In this document: positions 33,318-41,969 of the stretch, piece after piece
How the letters are laid out: each line of letters starts with the position of its first letter
Position numbering within the stretch: position 1 is the stretch's first letter
Origin: Rhodoferax_B ferrireducens_A
GTDB lineage: Bacteria; Pseudomonadota; Gammaproteobacteria; Burkholderiales; Burkholderiaceae_C
Assembly: GCF_031458075.1 (NCBI RefSeq)
Contig: NZ_JAVDXT010000005.1
Location: 62,001 to 126,000, forward strand
Length of the DNA: 64,000 bases
Direction: 5' to 3'
The notes under the pieces: model-generated
The model's database searches: none
Seen by the model: only the letters and a program-made list of their open reading frames with translations
Told to the model about the DNA's origin: nothing
Position numbers and translations under genes: made by a program

Positions 33318-34043
33318 ATGAACCCTATTGCCATCAAAGTTGCCTGTTCGAACTGCAATCTGCGTGAACTGTGCATGCCGTTGGGGCTGAACCAGGACGA
33401 GCTGGACCGCATCGACAGCCTGGTGGCCGTGCGGCGCAAGATCAAACGCGGTGCCACGCTGTTCCGCAATGGCGAGACGTTTACTGCGCTCTATGCCATC
33501 CGTACCGGCTTCTTCAAAACCTCGATCACCACCGAGGACGGGCGCGACCAGGTGACCGGCTTCCAGATGGCCGGCGAGATCATCGGCCTGGACGGCATCG
33601 TCAACGACCACCATACCTGCGATGCGGTGGCGCTGGAGGATGCCGAGGTCTGTGAGATGCCATTTGAGCGCATCGAAGAGTTGTCGCGCGAGGTCAATGC
33701 CTTGCAACGCCATGTGCACAAGATCATGAGCCGCGAAATCGTGCGCGAGCACGGTGTGATGCTGCTGCTGGGCAGCATGCGGGCCGAGGAACGGCTGGCG
33801 GCGTTTTTGCTGAACCTGGTGCAACGCCTGCATGCGCGCGGCTTCTCGGCGCTAGAGCTGGTGCTGCGCATGACGCGCGAAGAAATCGGCAGCTACCTGG
33901 GGCTGAAGCTGGAAACCGTAAGCCGCACCTTCTCCAAGTTCGTCGAGGACGGCATTGTCGAAGTCAAACAGCGCCACATCCGCATCCTGGACACCGAAGC
34001 GCTCAAGCGCATCGTCAATCAGCAGACGCAGGCCTGTCTGTAG
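33318..34043 (+). CDS. fnr: FNR-family oxygen-sensing transcription factor
   Basis: The protein has 241 residues. Cys10, Cys13 and Cys19 (ACSNCNLRELC) together with Cys112 (AEVCEMPF) are at the positions of the four [4Fe-4S] ligands of FNR. A cyclic-nucleotide-like sensory fold follows, and the C-terminal Crp-type helix-turn-helix includes EEIGSYLGLKLETVSRTFSK, where E-xx-SR makes contact with TTGAT half sites. It should be an oxygen-labile activator or repressor of the surrounding cbb3/hemN locus. The stop overlaps the stop region of a convergent small membrane protein gene by 29 bases. Confidence 0.95.
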   Translation: MNPIAIKVACSNCNLRELCMPLGLNQDELDRIDSLVAVRRKIKRGATLFRNGETFTALYAIRTGFFKTSITTEDGRDQVTGFQMAGEIIGLDGIVNDHHTCDAVALEDAEVCEMPFERIEELSREVNALQRHVHKIMSREIVREHGVMLLLGSMRAEERLAAFLLNLVQRLHARGFSALELVLRMTREEIGSYLGLKLETVSRTFSKFVEDGIVEVKQRHIRILDTEALKRIVNQQTQACL

Positions 34044-34257
34044 GCTTCGCCACCAGCAGCGCCAGGCTGGCGACCAGCGCCGTCACCCCCCAGAAACCAA
34101 AGAACGCCAGGCTGTACACGCTTTGCCGTGACAGCTCCAGCGACTGCCCCTGCCATTGCAGGCTGTGCGGATCGACCACGGCAAACACCAGGGCTTCCAG
34201 CACGCAGGCGCCCAGGAAAGCCGGCCACAACACGCTAATGGTGCGCTGCGCTGTCAT
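34015..34257 (-). CDS. Small hypothetical membrane protein in cbb3 cluster
   Basis: The protein has about 80 residues with two clear hydrophobic segments (SVLWPAFLGACVLEALVFAV and FFGFWGVTALVASLALLV). I do not recognise a named family, though small membrane proteins at this position, after ccoH, are common in related cbb3 loci. ATG 34257 was chosen; GTG 34266 is possible. It is 12 bases after ccoH on the same strand and overlaps the 3' end of fnr by 29 bases on the opposite strand. Confidence 0.65.
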   Translation of the reverse strand: MTAQRTISVLWPAFLGACVLEALVFAVVDPHSLQWQGQSLELSRQSVYSLAFFGFWGVTALVASLALLVAKPTDRPASAD

Positions 34258-34269
34258 TGCGGGCACCGC

Positions 34270-34527
34270 TTACTTCTGCAGCACCGCGCCAGCAGGCGTG
34301 GCTGCATGGTTGCGCCCCTGCATCGCCGGCGCCAGCGAACCCTGGGCGGCCAGGGTCTTGTTGATATTCACACCCTGGCGGTAGTAGTCCTGCGCCAGCA
34401 CCGGATCTTGCTGGCTGAAGGCGATCCAGGCCGTGACCACGGCGGCCACCACCACCACCAGAGGCCCGGAGATCACCAGCCACACATGGCCGTATTTCCA
34501 CCAGGGTTGCGAGATAGGTTCAGGCAT
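34270..34527 (-). CDS. ccoH: cbb3 oxidase assembly protein FixH/CcoH
   Basis: The protein has 85 residues. After a short cytoplasmic tail (PWWKYGHVWLV) there is one membrane helix (ISGPLVVVVAAVVTAWIAF), then the family motif QDPVLAQDYYRQGVNINKTL. This matches the FixH family needed for assembly or stability of cbb3 oxidase; it is shorter than rhizobial FixH (about 150 residues) but that is usual for betaproteobacteria. An AAGGAGACCTTC ribosome site precedes ATG 34527. It lies directly after ccoG. Confidence 0.88.
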   Translation of the reverse strand: MPEPISQPWWKYGHVWLVISGPLVVVVAAVVTAWIAFSQQDPVLAQDYYRQGVNINKTLAAQGSLAPAMQGRNHAATPAGAVLQK

Positions 34528-34537
34528 GAAGGTCTCC

Positions 34538-35968
34538 TTATCGGGGCACGATGAACGTGGATTTTTCCGAGACACGGTGTTCGCCGTCCGCGGTTTCTAT
34601 GTCGAACACCACCGGGTGCGAACCCGGGGTCGCCGAGCCATAGGGAATGTGCAAGCGTACCGCCATCCAGCGGGACTGCACGGCATCCACCTCCACCCAT
34701 TCGTCGGACGCCAGCACCAGGCCGTCCAGCCCATGGGCCGCCAGGCGGTAGCGCTGAGGCGACTCGGTGGCGTTCATTACCTGCAGGCGGTAGACATTTT
34801 CCAGCTGGCCACCGGCGACGATGCGCGACAAGGCCGCGCGGTCGCGCACCACGTCCACCTTCAGCGGGGTGCGCAGCAGCAGGCTGGCCAGCAGGACGGC
34901 GGCAATCGTCCACAGTACCGCGGTGTAAATCAGCACACGGGGCCGCAGCACCCGGCGCAGCATCTGCCGGGCCGACCAGCCCTGGGCGATACCGTTCTGC
35001 GTGGCAAAGCGGATCAGGCCGCGCGCATAACCCATCTTGTCCATCACGCCATCGCACACGTCCACGCAGGCCGCGCAGCCTATGCACTCGTACTGCAAGC
35101 CCTCGCGGATGTCGATACCGGTGGGGCAGACCTGTACGCACAGGGTGCAGTCCACACAGGACCCCAGCCCCAGGGCCGCCGGATCGGCCTTGCGCGAGCG
35201 CGCACCGCGCGGCTCGCCGCGGGCCGCGTCGTAGCTGACGATCAGCGTGTCCTTGTCGAACATGGCGCTCTGGAAGCGGGCATACGGGCACATGTACTTG
35301 CACACCTGTTCGCGCAGAAAACCGGCGTTGCCGTAGGTGGCAGCACTGTAGAACAGGCCCCAGAACACCTCCCACGAGCCAAAGCTGCCGCTCAGCGACT
35401 CCTGCAGCAGCTCCTGCGTGGGCGTGAAATAGGAGACGAAGGTAAAGCCGGTCCACAGCGACAGCACGATCCAGACCGCATGCTTGGCCCACTTCTTCCA
35501 GAGCTTGCGCACCGACAAAGGCCCGCCGTCCAGCCGCATGCGCGCCGTGCGGTCGCCTTCGATATGGCGTTCTATCCACATGAAGATTTCGCTGTACACC
35601 GTCTGCGGGCAGGTAAAGCCGCACCAGAGCCGCCCCGCCACCGCGGTGAACAAAAACAGCGCCAGCGCCGACACCACCAGCAAGCCCGTCAGGTAAATGA
35701 AATCCTGCGGGTACAGCACCAGGTTGAAGATGTAGAAGCGCCGCGCGCCCAGATCGAACAGCACCGCCTGGCGCTCGCCGTACTGCAGCCAGGGCAGGCC
35801 GTAGTAGACCAGCTGGGTCAGGAACACCATGGCCCAGCGCCAGCGGGCGAACAGGCCTTGCACCGAGCGCGGGTAGATCTTCTGCTGCGCGGCGTACAGC
35901 GACACCATATCCCCATCGGCCGGCACGGCGGCGATGGGAATGGTCTTGCGGGGGCTGGGCGCGCGCAT
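34538..35968 (-). CDS. ccoG: cbb3 oxidase accessory ferredoxin-like protein CcoG/RdxA
   Basis: The protein has 476 residues. It has several membrane helices in the first ~230 residues, CKYMCPYARFQSAM and the ferredoxin-type pair CVDCTLCVQVCPTGIDI with CIGCAACVDVCDGVMDKM, then a C-terminal immunoglobulin-like domain. CcoG reduces copper for delivery to the cbb3 active site. ATG 35968 gives the normal N-terminus; the longer frame reaches into ccoP. It starts 7 bases after the ccoP stop. Confidence 0.95.
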   Translation of the reverse strand: MRAPSPRKTIPIAAVPADGDMVSLYAAQQKIYPRSVQGLFARWRWAMVFLTQLVYYGLPWLQYGERQAVLFDLGARRFYIFNLVLYPQDFIYLTGLLVVSALALFLFTAVAGRLWCGFTCPQTVYSEIFMWIERHIEGDRTARMRLDGGPLSVRKLWKKWAKHAVWIVLSLWTGFTFVSYFTPTQELLQESLSGSFGSWEVFWGLFYSAATYGNAGFLREQVCKYMCPYARFQSAMFDKDTLIVSYDAARGEPRGARSRKADPAALGLGSCVDCTLCVQVCPTGIDIREGLQYECIGCAACVDVCDGVMDKMGYARGLIRFATQNGIAQGWSARQMLRRVLRPRVLIYTAVLWTIAAVLLASLLLRTPLKVDVVRDRAALSRIVAGGQLENVYRLQVMNATESPQRYRLAAHGLDGLVLASDEWVEVDAVQSRWMAVRLHIPYGSATPGSHPVVFDIETADGEHRVSEKSTFIVPR

Positions 35969-35975
35969 GGTCTGT

Positions 35976-36890
35976 TTACGGGGTGACCGCAGGCTTGTTC
36001 GACAGGCCCCAGACATAGCTGGTCAGCACATGGATCTGCGCCTCGGTCAGCTTGCCTTGCTGGGCCGGCATCTGGTTGGTCTTGCCGTTGTTGACCATGG
36101 CCACGATGGCCTCCTCGCCCCAGCCGTGCAGCCAGATGTCGTCCGACAGATTGGGGGCCCCCAGGGCCGGGTTGCCCTTGCCACCCACGCCATGGCAAGC
36201 GGCGCAGACGCCGAACTTGGACTTGCCCAAAGCGGCGCGCAACGAGTCGTGCGGGCTGCCCGACAGGCTGAGCACATAGTTGGCCACGTTCTTCACGTCG
36301 TCCGGCGTGCCCACCGCGGCAGCCATGGGTGGCATCTGGCCGGTGCGGCCCTGGCTCACGGTTTCCTTGATCTTGTCGGTGCCGCCGCCGTGCAGCCAGT
36401 CGGCATCGGCCAGGTTCGGGAAGCCCTTGCTGCCGCGGGCATCCGAGCCGTGGCACTGGGCGCAGTTGTTCATGAACAGGCGCTCGCCCACGGCCATGGC
36501 CTGCGCGTTGCCGGCCAGCTTCTCGGGGGGCAAGGCAGTGAAGTTGGCATACAGCGGCGCCAGAGCCTGGTTGGCCTCGGTCACTTCGCCCTCGTATTCA
36601 CCCACCTGTGTCCAACCCAGCGTGCCTTTGTAGCTGCCCAGGCCGGGGTAGACCACCAGGTAGCCGATGGAGAACAGCACCGTCAGGATGAACAAACCCA
36701 CCCACCAGATAGGCAGCGGGTTGTTCATCTCGCGCAGGTCTTCGTCCCATACGTGGCCCGTGGTGTTATCGCTCTGGAACGGTACTTTCTTGCGCGCAGT
36801 GATCCACAGCAAAAGCAGACACGCGGCAATGCTGACCACCGAAATGCCGGCGACAAATAACGACCAGAAGTTGCTGGTGAAATCACTCAT
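35976..36890 (-). CDS. ccoP: cbb3-type cytochrome c oxidase diheme subunit CcoP
   Basis: The protein has 304 residues. Two membrane helices in the first ~80 residues (SIAACLLLLWI and GLFILTVLFSIGYLVV) are followed by two periplasmic cytochrome c domains with heme-binding motifs CAQCH (143-147) and CAACH (229-233). Each is matched by a later MPP/MPAQ Met ligand. CcoP passes electrons from soluble cytochromes to CcoO and the catalytic subunit. It lies between ccoQ and ccoG on the same strand. Confidence 0.96.
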   Translation of the reverse strand: MSDFTSNFWSLFVAGISVVSIAACLLLLWITARKKVPFQSDNTTGHVWDEDLREMNNPLPIWWVGLFILTVLFSIGYLVVYPGLGSYKGTLGWTQVGEYEGEVTEANQALAPLYANFTALPPEKLAGNAQAMAVGERLFMNNCAQCHGSDARGSKGFPNLADADWLHGGGTDKIKETVSQGRTGQMPPMAAAVGTPDDVKNVANYVLSLSGSPHDSLRAALGKSKFGVCAACHGVGGKGNPALGAPNLSDDIWLHGWGEEAIVAMVNNGKTNQMPAQQGKLTEAQIHVLTSYVWGLSNKPAVTP

Positions 36891-36909
36891 GGGAATATCC
36901 TGTTAGCCG

Positions 36910-37047
36910 TCAATCTTGTAGAAAAGGAAGCTGCGCTGCTTCGTCAAACCGGGCTTTGTTGCGGCGCGAGAAAGCCCAGACCCAGATACCAATGAAGGTG
37001 ATGAAGCTGCAGACGGTGGCGATAACGCGCAAGGTGGTGACGTCCAT
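36910..37047 (-). CDS. ccoQ: cbb3 oxidase small subunit CcoQ/FixQ
   Basis: This 45-residue gene is easy to miss because it is short. It reads MDVTTLRVIATVCSFITFIG, then IWVWAFSRRNKARFDEAAQL, and ends PFLQD. One membrane helix is followed by the 'W.FSRRNKARFDEAAQLPF' ending that defines FixQ/CcoQ. The order ccoN-O-Q-P confirms the call. CcoQ stabilises the interaction between CcoP and the CcoNO core. The ATG at 37047 follows the ccoO stop by 15 bases. Confidence 0.93.
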   Translation of the reverse strand: MDVTTLRVIATVCSFITFIGIWVWAFSRRNKARFDEAAQLPFLQD

Positions 37048-37062
37048 GGTGGGCTTTCTGAA

Positions 37063-37761
37063 TCAAGGAGCGCTGGCAGGTGCAGCGGGGGCAGGGGCAG
37101 CAGCGGTCGGCGCGGCTTGCAATGCAAGCTGGTCGGTCAAGGCCCGGCCCAGCACCTGCAGGTAGGCGATCAGCGCGTCTTGCTCGGTCTTGCCTTGCAC
37201 TGCCTCCGCGCCCCCGGCGATCTCTGCATCGGTGTAGGGCACGCCCACGCTGCGCAAGGCCTTCATGCGGGGTGCCACCACGGCCGGATCGACCATGGCT
37301 TTTTCCAGCCAGGCGTAGGCGGGCATGTTCGACTCGGGCACCACGTCGCGCGGGTTGTTCAGGTGGATGCGGTGCCATTCGTCGCTGTACTTGCCGCCTA
37401 CGCGGTGCAGGTCCGGGCCGGTGCGCTTGCTGCCCCACTGGAACGGGTGGTCGTAGACAAACTCGCCGGCCACCGAGTAGTGGCCGTAACGCAGGGTCTC
37501 GGCGCGGAACGGGCGGATCATCTGCGAGTGGCAGTTGTAGCAGCCCTCGCGCAGGTAGATGTCGCGGCCCACCAGCTGCAGCGGGGTGTAGGGCTTGAGG
37601 CCGGTCACGGCCTCGGTGGTGGACTTCTGGAAGAACAGCGGCACGATCTCGACCAGTCCGCCCACGGCGACCACCAGCAGGATGAGCACGATCATCAGGA
37701 AGTTGTTGGTCTCGATCTTCTCGTGCGAAAACAGCGGGATGGGTTTGTTGTTGTCAGCCAT
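37063..37761 (-). CDS. ccoO: cbb3-type cytochrome c oxidase monoheme subunit CcoO
   Basis: The protein has 232 residues. One N-terminal helix (FLMIVLILLVVAVGGLVEIV) anchors a periplasmic cytochrome c domain with CYNCHSQMIRPF (heme Cys74/Cys77, His78) and a later Met ligand in ESNMPAYAWL. The short Ala/Pro-rich tail is typical in betaproteobacteria. CcoO hands electrons from CcoP to CcoN. It begins 10 bases after ccoN. Confidence 0.96.
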   Translation of the reverse strand: MADNNKPIPLFSHEKIETNNFLMIVLILLVVAVGGLVEIVPLFFQKSTTEAVTGLKPYTPLQLVGRDIYLREGCYNCHSQMIRPFRAETLRYGHYSVAGEFVYDHPFQWGSKRTGPDLHRVGGKYSDEWHRIHLNNPRDVVPESNMPAYAWLEKAMVDPAVVAPRMKALRSVGVPYTDAEIAGGAEAVQGKTEQDALIAYLQVLGRALTDQLALQAAPTAAAPAPAAPASAP

Positions 37762-37771
37762 GTTCTTGTCC

Positions 37772-39220
37772 TCAAGCGTGGGCAGGTTGGAACGCCGGCA
37801 CGGGTACCAGCACCGAGCGGCCGGAGATCGCCGTCATCCACACGTTCCATGCCATCACCAGCATGCCGCTCAGGTACAGCAAGCCACCGACCATGCGCAC
37901 CACATAGAACGGGAAGGTGGCTTTGACGCTCTCCACAAAGGTGTAGGTCAGGGTGCCGTCGGTGTTCACCGCACCCCACATCAGGCCCTGCATCACGCCG
38001 GCAATCCACATAGCGGCAATGTAGAAAACAACGCCGATGGTGGCCATCCAGAAATGCAGCTCAATGGCCTTGATGCTGTACATGGTCTTGCCGCCAAACA
38101 TGCGTGGGATCAGGTAGTACAGCGAGCCCATGGTCACAAAACCCACCCAGCCCAAGGCGCCGGAATGCACATGGCCCACGGTCCAGTCGGTGTAGTGGCT
38201 GAGCGCGTTCACCGTCTTGATGGCCATCATCGGACCCTCAAAAGTGCTCATGCCGTAGAAGGACAAAGAGACGATCAGGAAGCGCAGGATGGGGTCGTCG
38301 CGCAGCTTGTGCCAGGCGCCCGACAAGGTCATCACGCCGTTGATCATGCCGCCCCAGCTGGGTGCCAGCAGGATCAGCGAGAACACCATGCCCAGCGACT
38401 GGGTCCAGTCCGGCAAGGCCGTGTAGTGCAGGTGGTGCGGACCCGCCCACATATAGGTGAAGATCAGCGCCCAGAAGTGCACGATGGACAGGCGGTAGGA
38501 GTACACCGGCCGCTCGGCCTGCTTGGGGATGAAGTAGTACATCATGCCCAGGAAGCCGGCCGTCAGAAAGAAGCCCACGGCGTTGTGGCCGTACCACCAC
38601 TGGACCATCGCATCCTGCACGCCGGCATAGGCCGAGTAGGACTTCATCCAGCCCGCAGGCACCTCGGCACTGTTCACCACATGCAGCAACGCCACGGCGA
38701 TGATGAAGGCGCCGTAGAACCAGTTGGCCACATAGATGTGTTTGACCCGGCGCCGGCCTATGGTGCCAAAGAACACGATGGCATACGACACCCACACCAG
38801 GGTGATCAGGATGTCGATCGGCCACTCCAGCTCAGCGTATTCCTTTCCGGTGGTGTAGCCCAGCGGCAGGCTGATGGCGGCGGCCACGATCACCGCCTGC
38901 CAGCCCCAGAACACGAAGGACGCCAACGGCGGGCAGAACAGCCGAACCTGGCAGGTGCGCTGCACCACGAAGAAGCTGGTGGCCATCAGCGCGCAGCCAC
39001 CAAACGCAAAAATCACCGCATTGGTATGCAGTGGCCGCAAGCGCCCGTAGCTGAGCCAGGGAATGCCCATGTTGAGATCGGGCCAGGCCAGCTGGGAGGC
39101 AATGATGACCCCCACCAGCATGCCCACCACGCCCCAGACCACGGACATGATGGCGAACTGCCGCACCGCCGTATCGCTATAGACCTCGGATGGGGCCATC
39201 TGTGTATTCGTAAAAGCCAT
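37772..39220 (-). CDS. ccoN: cbb3-type cytochrome c oxidase catalytic subunit CcoN
   Basis: The protein has 482 residues and about twelve membrane helices. Heme- and copper-ligand regions are visible: PLHTNAVIFAFGG, YGHNAVGFFLTAGFLGMM, WAGPHHLHYTALPDW and the HVHSGALGWVGFVTMG segment. CcoN reduces oxygen with high affinity and pumps protons. ATG 39220 was chosen because GAGG lies 5 bases upstream; ATG 39241 is a less likely alternative without a ribosome site. An FNR box lies about 53 bases upstream. The gene heads ccoN-O-Q-P-G-H. Confidence 0.96.
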   Translation of the reverse strand: MAFTNTQMAPSEVYSDTAVRQFAIMSVVWGVVGMLVGVIIASQLAWPDLNMGIPWLSYGRLRPLHTNAVIFAFGGCALMATSFFVVQRTCQVRLFCPPLASFVFWGWQAVIVAAAISLPLGYTTGKEYAELEWPIDILITLVWVSYAIVFFGTIGRRRVKHIYVANWFYGAFIIAVALLHVVNSAEVPAGWMKSYSAYAGVQDAMVQWWYGHNAVGFFLTAGFLGMMYYFIPKQAERPVYSYRLSIVHFWALIFTYMWAGPHHLHYTALPDWTQSLGMVFSLILLAPSWGGMINGVMTLSGAWHKLRDDPILRFLIVSLSFYGMSTFEGPMMAIKTVNALSHYTDWTVGHVHSGALGWVGFVTMGSLYYLIPRMFGGKTMYSIKAIELHFWMATIGVVFYIAAMWIAGVMQGLMWGAVNTDGTLTYTFVESVKATFPFYVVRMVGGLLYLSGMLVMAWNVWMTAISGRSVLVPVPAFQPAHA

Positions 39221-39272
39221 GGGCACCTCATTTGTGTTCATGGCAGTGTCGGCGCGGTGCACTTGCCGCACT

Positions 39273-39286
39273 TTGATGCAAGTCAA
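39273..39286. promoter_or_regulatory. FNR box upstream of ccoN
   Basis: TTGATGCAAGTCAA fits the FNR consensus with a perfect left half and one change in the right half. The centre is about 60 bases before the ccoN start, a suitable position for activation of the oxidase operon. Confidence 0.85.
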
Positions 39287-39334
39287 TCGATGGCTACTTA
39301 GCACTGCCTATAAGCAGGCCCTGTATTTTTCAAG

Positions 39335-39485
39335 AACACCGCAGAGCTGGCTTTGCCAGGCTACTGGTGTTGCCCCCAGCCTGTCGTAGATGTTTTGCAA
39401 ACATCTACGAGGGGGGTTGGCGGAAACATGCGTTATCGACCTATTGGGTCGATTCCGGGCAGTGTGTAGCGTGGGGGTGAGCCAA
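39335..39485. repeat. Structured repeat element, copy B (after ccoS)
   Basis: This copy has the same order of stems as copy A but with different bases. Stem I pairs AACACC (39335-39340) with GGTGTT (39366-39371) around CTGGC/GCCAG. Stem II pairs CCCCC with GGGGG around an inner 10-bp stem TCGTAGATGT/ACATCTACGA (39384-39410). Stem III pairs ATCGAC with GTCGAT (39435-39453). The unpaired blocks TTGGCGGAA and TGGGGGTGAG are unchanged. It lies between the ccoS stop and the ccoN promoter. Confidence 0.75.
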
Positions 39486-39490
39486 TCCCT

Positions 39491-39628
39491 TCAATCGTTG
39501 TGCAGAATCCGCTCGCCTTCTTGCTCCACCGACTCGAACTGGCCCTGGTAGATGGCCCACCACAGCCCACCCAGGATCAGCAGCACCAGCACCACCGACA
39601 AGGGGATCAACAGATACAGGATGTCCAT
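39491..39628 (-). CDS. ccoS: cbb3 oxidase assembly protein CcoS
   Basis: This 45-residue gene is short. It reads MDILYLLIPLSVVLVLLILG, then GLWWAIYQGQFESVEQEGER and ILHND. One membrane helix followed by the 'W.I..GQF..lE.....IL.DD'-like tail is diagnostic of CcoS, which is required for cofactor insertion during oxidase maturation. It lies just after ccoI on the same strand, 84 bases away, with a dispersed repeat between. Confidence 0.93.
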   Translation of the reverse strand: MDILYLLIPLSVVLVLLILGGLWWAIYQGQFESVEQEGERILHND

Positions 39629-39656
39629 CCGTGCTCCAATACCGTTTTGCTATGCA

Positions 39657-39704
39657 ATACATAGCTGCTTGCGCAGTTTAAATAAGCGCCAGAAGCAGTT
39701 TTCA
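39657..39704. repeat. Dispersed palindromic repeat, copy 12
   Basis: CATAGCTGCTTGCGCAG, then TTTAAATAAGCGCCAGAAGC and AGTTTTC. This is one of the best-preserved copies, between the ccoI stop and the ccoS start. Confidence 0.7.
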
Positions 39705-39711
39705 TATACAA

Positions 39712-41934
39712 CTAGCCGCGGGACAGGCGGGCGGCATTCAGCACCACCAGCAGCGAACTCAGCGCCATGCCCAGGCCCGCGGCCCAGGCGGGCAGCCAGC
39801 CGGCCAGCGCCAGGGGCACGCAGACCGCGTTGTAGGCTGCGGCCCAGAGCAGGTTTTGCCGCACCACGCGCAGCGTGCGCCGGGCCATCCACAGGGCCTG
39901 CGGCACCACGTTCAGCGCATCGCCGGTAACCACCAGGTCGGCCTGGCGCTGCGCCAGCGGTACAGCCTGGCCGAAGGCAAACGACACATGGGCGCCGGCC
40001 AGCACCGGGCCGTCGTTCAGCCCGTCGCCCACCATCGCCACGCAATGGCCCTGGGCTTGCAGCGCCTGCAGATGCTGCAGCTTGTCCTGCGGCGAACAGC
40101 CGCCGCGGGCCAGCGCAATGCCGACCTGCCCGGCCACCCGCAGCGCGGCCGCGGCGTTGTCGCCCGACAGCAGCTCGACCCGGATGCCCGCGGCCCGCAG
40201 CGCCTGGATCGCCAGCACTGCATCGGGCCGCACGTCCTCCGACAAATCAAAGGTGGCCAGCCAGCCCTGCGCATCGCTGAGGTGCACCTGCTGCTGGGCC
40301 GGGTCCGCGGGCACGCCGCAGAACAGCGCCGCGCCGAAGCGGTAGTGCGCACTGCGCAAGCCCTGGCCGACGACCTCCTCCACATCCTGCACCGGCTCGG
40401 CCGGCAGGCCCAGCGCCTGGGCGGCGGCCACCACCGCGCGCGACACCGGGTGCAGCGACTGGCTGGCCAGCGCCGCCGCCAGGGCCAGCGCGCGCTGTGC
40501 CGACACATCGGCCCGGTGGTGGGTGGTGACCACGGCCATGCCGTCACGGGTCAGGGTGCCTGTCTTGTCGAACACCACGGTATCCACCTGGGCCAGGTTT
40601 TCCAGGGCCTGCAGGCGCCGCACCAGCACGCCCGACCTGGCCATGCTGCCAGCGGCCGCCAGCAGCGCCGCCGGCGTGGCCAGCGACAGCGCACACGGGC
40701 AGGTGACCACCAGCACCGCCACCACCACCATCAGCGCATGGCCGGGGCCGGACGGCCACCACAGCAGGCCGGCCAGCGCGGCGGCCAGCAGCACACCCCA
40801 CAGGAACGGCCGCGCCACCCGGTCGGCCAGCTGCGCCAGCCGCGGCTTCTGGCTGGCGGCCTGGGCCATCAACGCAACGATCTGGGCGAAGCGGGTGCTG
40901 GCACCCAGTTGGTCTACATGCAGCTCGACTGGCGCGCTCAGGTTGTAGCTGCCGGCCAGCACCGCGTCGCCCACCGCGCGGCCCAGCGGCCGGGATTCAC
41001 CGGTGAGCAAGGCCTCGTCCACCTGGGTGCGGCCTTGCAGCACGGTGCCGTCGGCCGGGAAGGCCTCGCCCGGCAACACGCGGATGTGGTCGCCGGTGTG
41101 CAGCCGCCGCACCGCCACGCGGACAAAGGCCGTGCCGTCCCAGCGCTCCACGCTGTCGGGCAGGCGGCCGATCAGCGCCTCCAGCGCGCCGGCGGTGCGG
41201 TCGCGCAGCCGCAGCTCCAGCCAGCGGCCGGTGAGCAGAAAGAACACGAACATGGTCAGCGAATCGAAATACACCTCGTGGCCCAGCAGGCCGTCGGGGT
41301 CGAAGGTGCCGGCGCTGCTGACGGCAAAGGTCACCGCCATGCCCAGCGCGGCCGGCAGGTCCATGCTGATGCGGCGCTGCAGCACGTCGCGCCAGGCATT
41401 GGCAAAGAACGGCCCGCAGGAGAACACCAGCACCGGCAGGGTCAGCACCCAGGAGGCCCAGCGCAGCAGCTGCGCCATGTCGGCCGTCATCTCGCCCGGC
41501 CCGGCCACATAGGCGGGCATGGCGTACATCATCACCTGCATCATGCACAGGCCGGCCACCAGCCAGCGCCACAGCGCCCGCCGTTGCTCCACCTGGCGGC
41601 GCTGGCGCTCGCCGGCGTCCAGCGCCGGGATCGCGTAGTAGCCGGCCTGCGCCACGGCGGCCAGCCACTGCGAGGGCCGGGTCTGCGTGGCCGACCAGAC
41701 CACCCGCGCCCGCCGGGATGCCGCGCCCACCTCGGCCAGGCGCACGCCGGGCACGGCGCGCAGGGCTTGCTCGACCGACAGCGCACAGGCCGCGCAGTGC
41801 ATGCCGTCGATCAGCAGCTGCGATTCCTGGTAGGCCGGCCAGTCGCTGGATGGCTGGCTGAACGCAGCCCATTCGCCAGGTTCGTCCAGCCAATCGCGGA
41901 TGGGCTGGGGGGAAGGCGCAAGGGTGGCAAGCAT
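39712..41934 (-). CDS. ccoI: Copper-transporting P-type ATPase CcoI/FixI
   Basis: The protein has 740 residues. A metal-binding domain with GMHCAACALSV (Cys47, Cys50) precedes about eight membrane helices. The CPC metal-site motif (VVTCPCALSLATPAALL) is near residue 410, the phosphorylation site DKTGTLTRDG near 456 and the hinge GDGLNDGPVL near 636. CcoI exports copper needed for cbb3 assembly. Gene order with ccoS and the oxidase genes distinguishes it from the CopA detoxification pumps. The start lies 36 bases from an FNR box in the divergent region shared with usp. Confidence 0.95.
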   Translation of the reverse strand: MLATLAPSPQPIRDWLDEPGEWAAFSQPSSDWPAYQESQLLIDGMHCAACALSVEQALRAVPGVRLAEVGAASRRARVVWSATQTRPSQWLAAVAQAGYYAIPALDAGERQRRQVEQRRALWRWLVAGLCMMQVMMYAMPAYVAGPGEMTADMAQLLRWASWVLTLPVLVFSCGPFFANAWRDVLQRRISMDLPAALGMAVTFAVSSAGTFDPDGLLGHEVYFDSLTMFVFFLLTGRWLELRLRDRTAGALEALIGRLPDSVERWDGTAFVRVAVRRLHTGDHIRVLPGEAFPADGTVLQGRTQVDEALLTGESRPLGRAVGDAVLAGSYNLSAPVELHVDQLGASTRFAQIVALMAQAASQKPRLAQLADRVARPFLWGVLLAAALAGLLWWPSGPGHALMVVVAVLVVTCPCALSLATPAALLAAAGSMARSGVLVRRLQALENLAQVDTVVFDKTGTLTRDGMAVVTTHHRADVSAQRALALAAALASQSLHPVSRAVVAAAQALGLPAEPVQDVEEVVGQGLRSAHYRFGAALFCGVPADPAQQQVHLSDAQGWLATFDLSEDVRPDAVLAIQALRAAGIRVELLSGDNAAAALRVAGQVGIALARGGCSPQDKLQHLQALQAQGHCVAMVGDGLNDGPVLAGAHVSFAFGQAVPLAQRQADLVVTGDALNVVPQALWMARRTLRVVRQNLLWAAAYNAVCVPLALAGWLPAWAAGLGMALSSLLVVLNAARLSRG

Positions 41935-41969
41935 GGGGCCTAGCGTAGCCGTGTAGGACGAGGCCGCAT

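Noticed and set aside
36903..37127. A 74-codon frame overlapping ccoQ
   Set aside because: The 45-residue CcoQ in another frame matches its family exactly; this one is Pro/Ser-rich noise.
39856..41943. A 695-codon open frame antisense to ccoI
   Set aside because: The P-type ATPase on the other strand has all its motifs; this frame has none.
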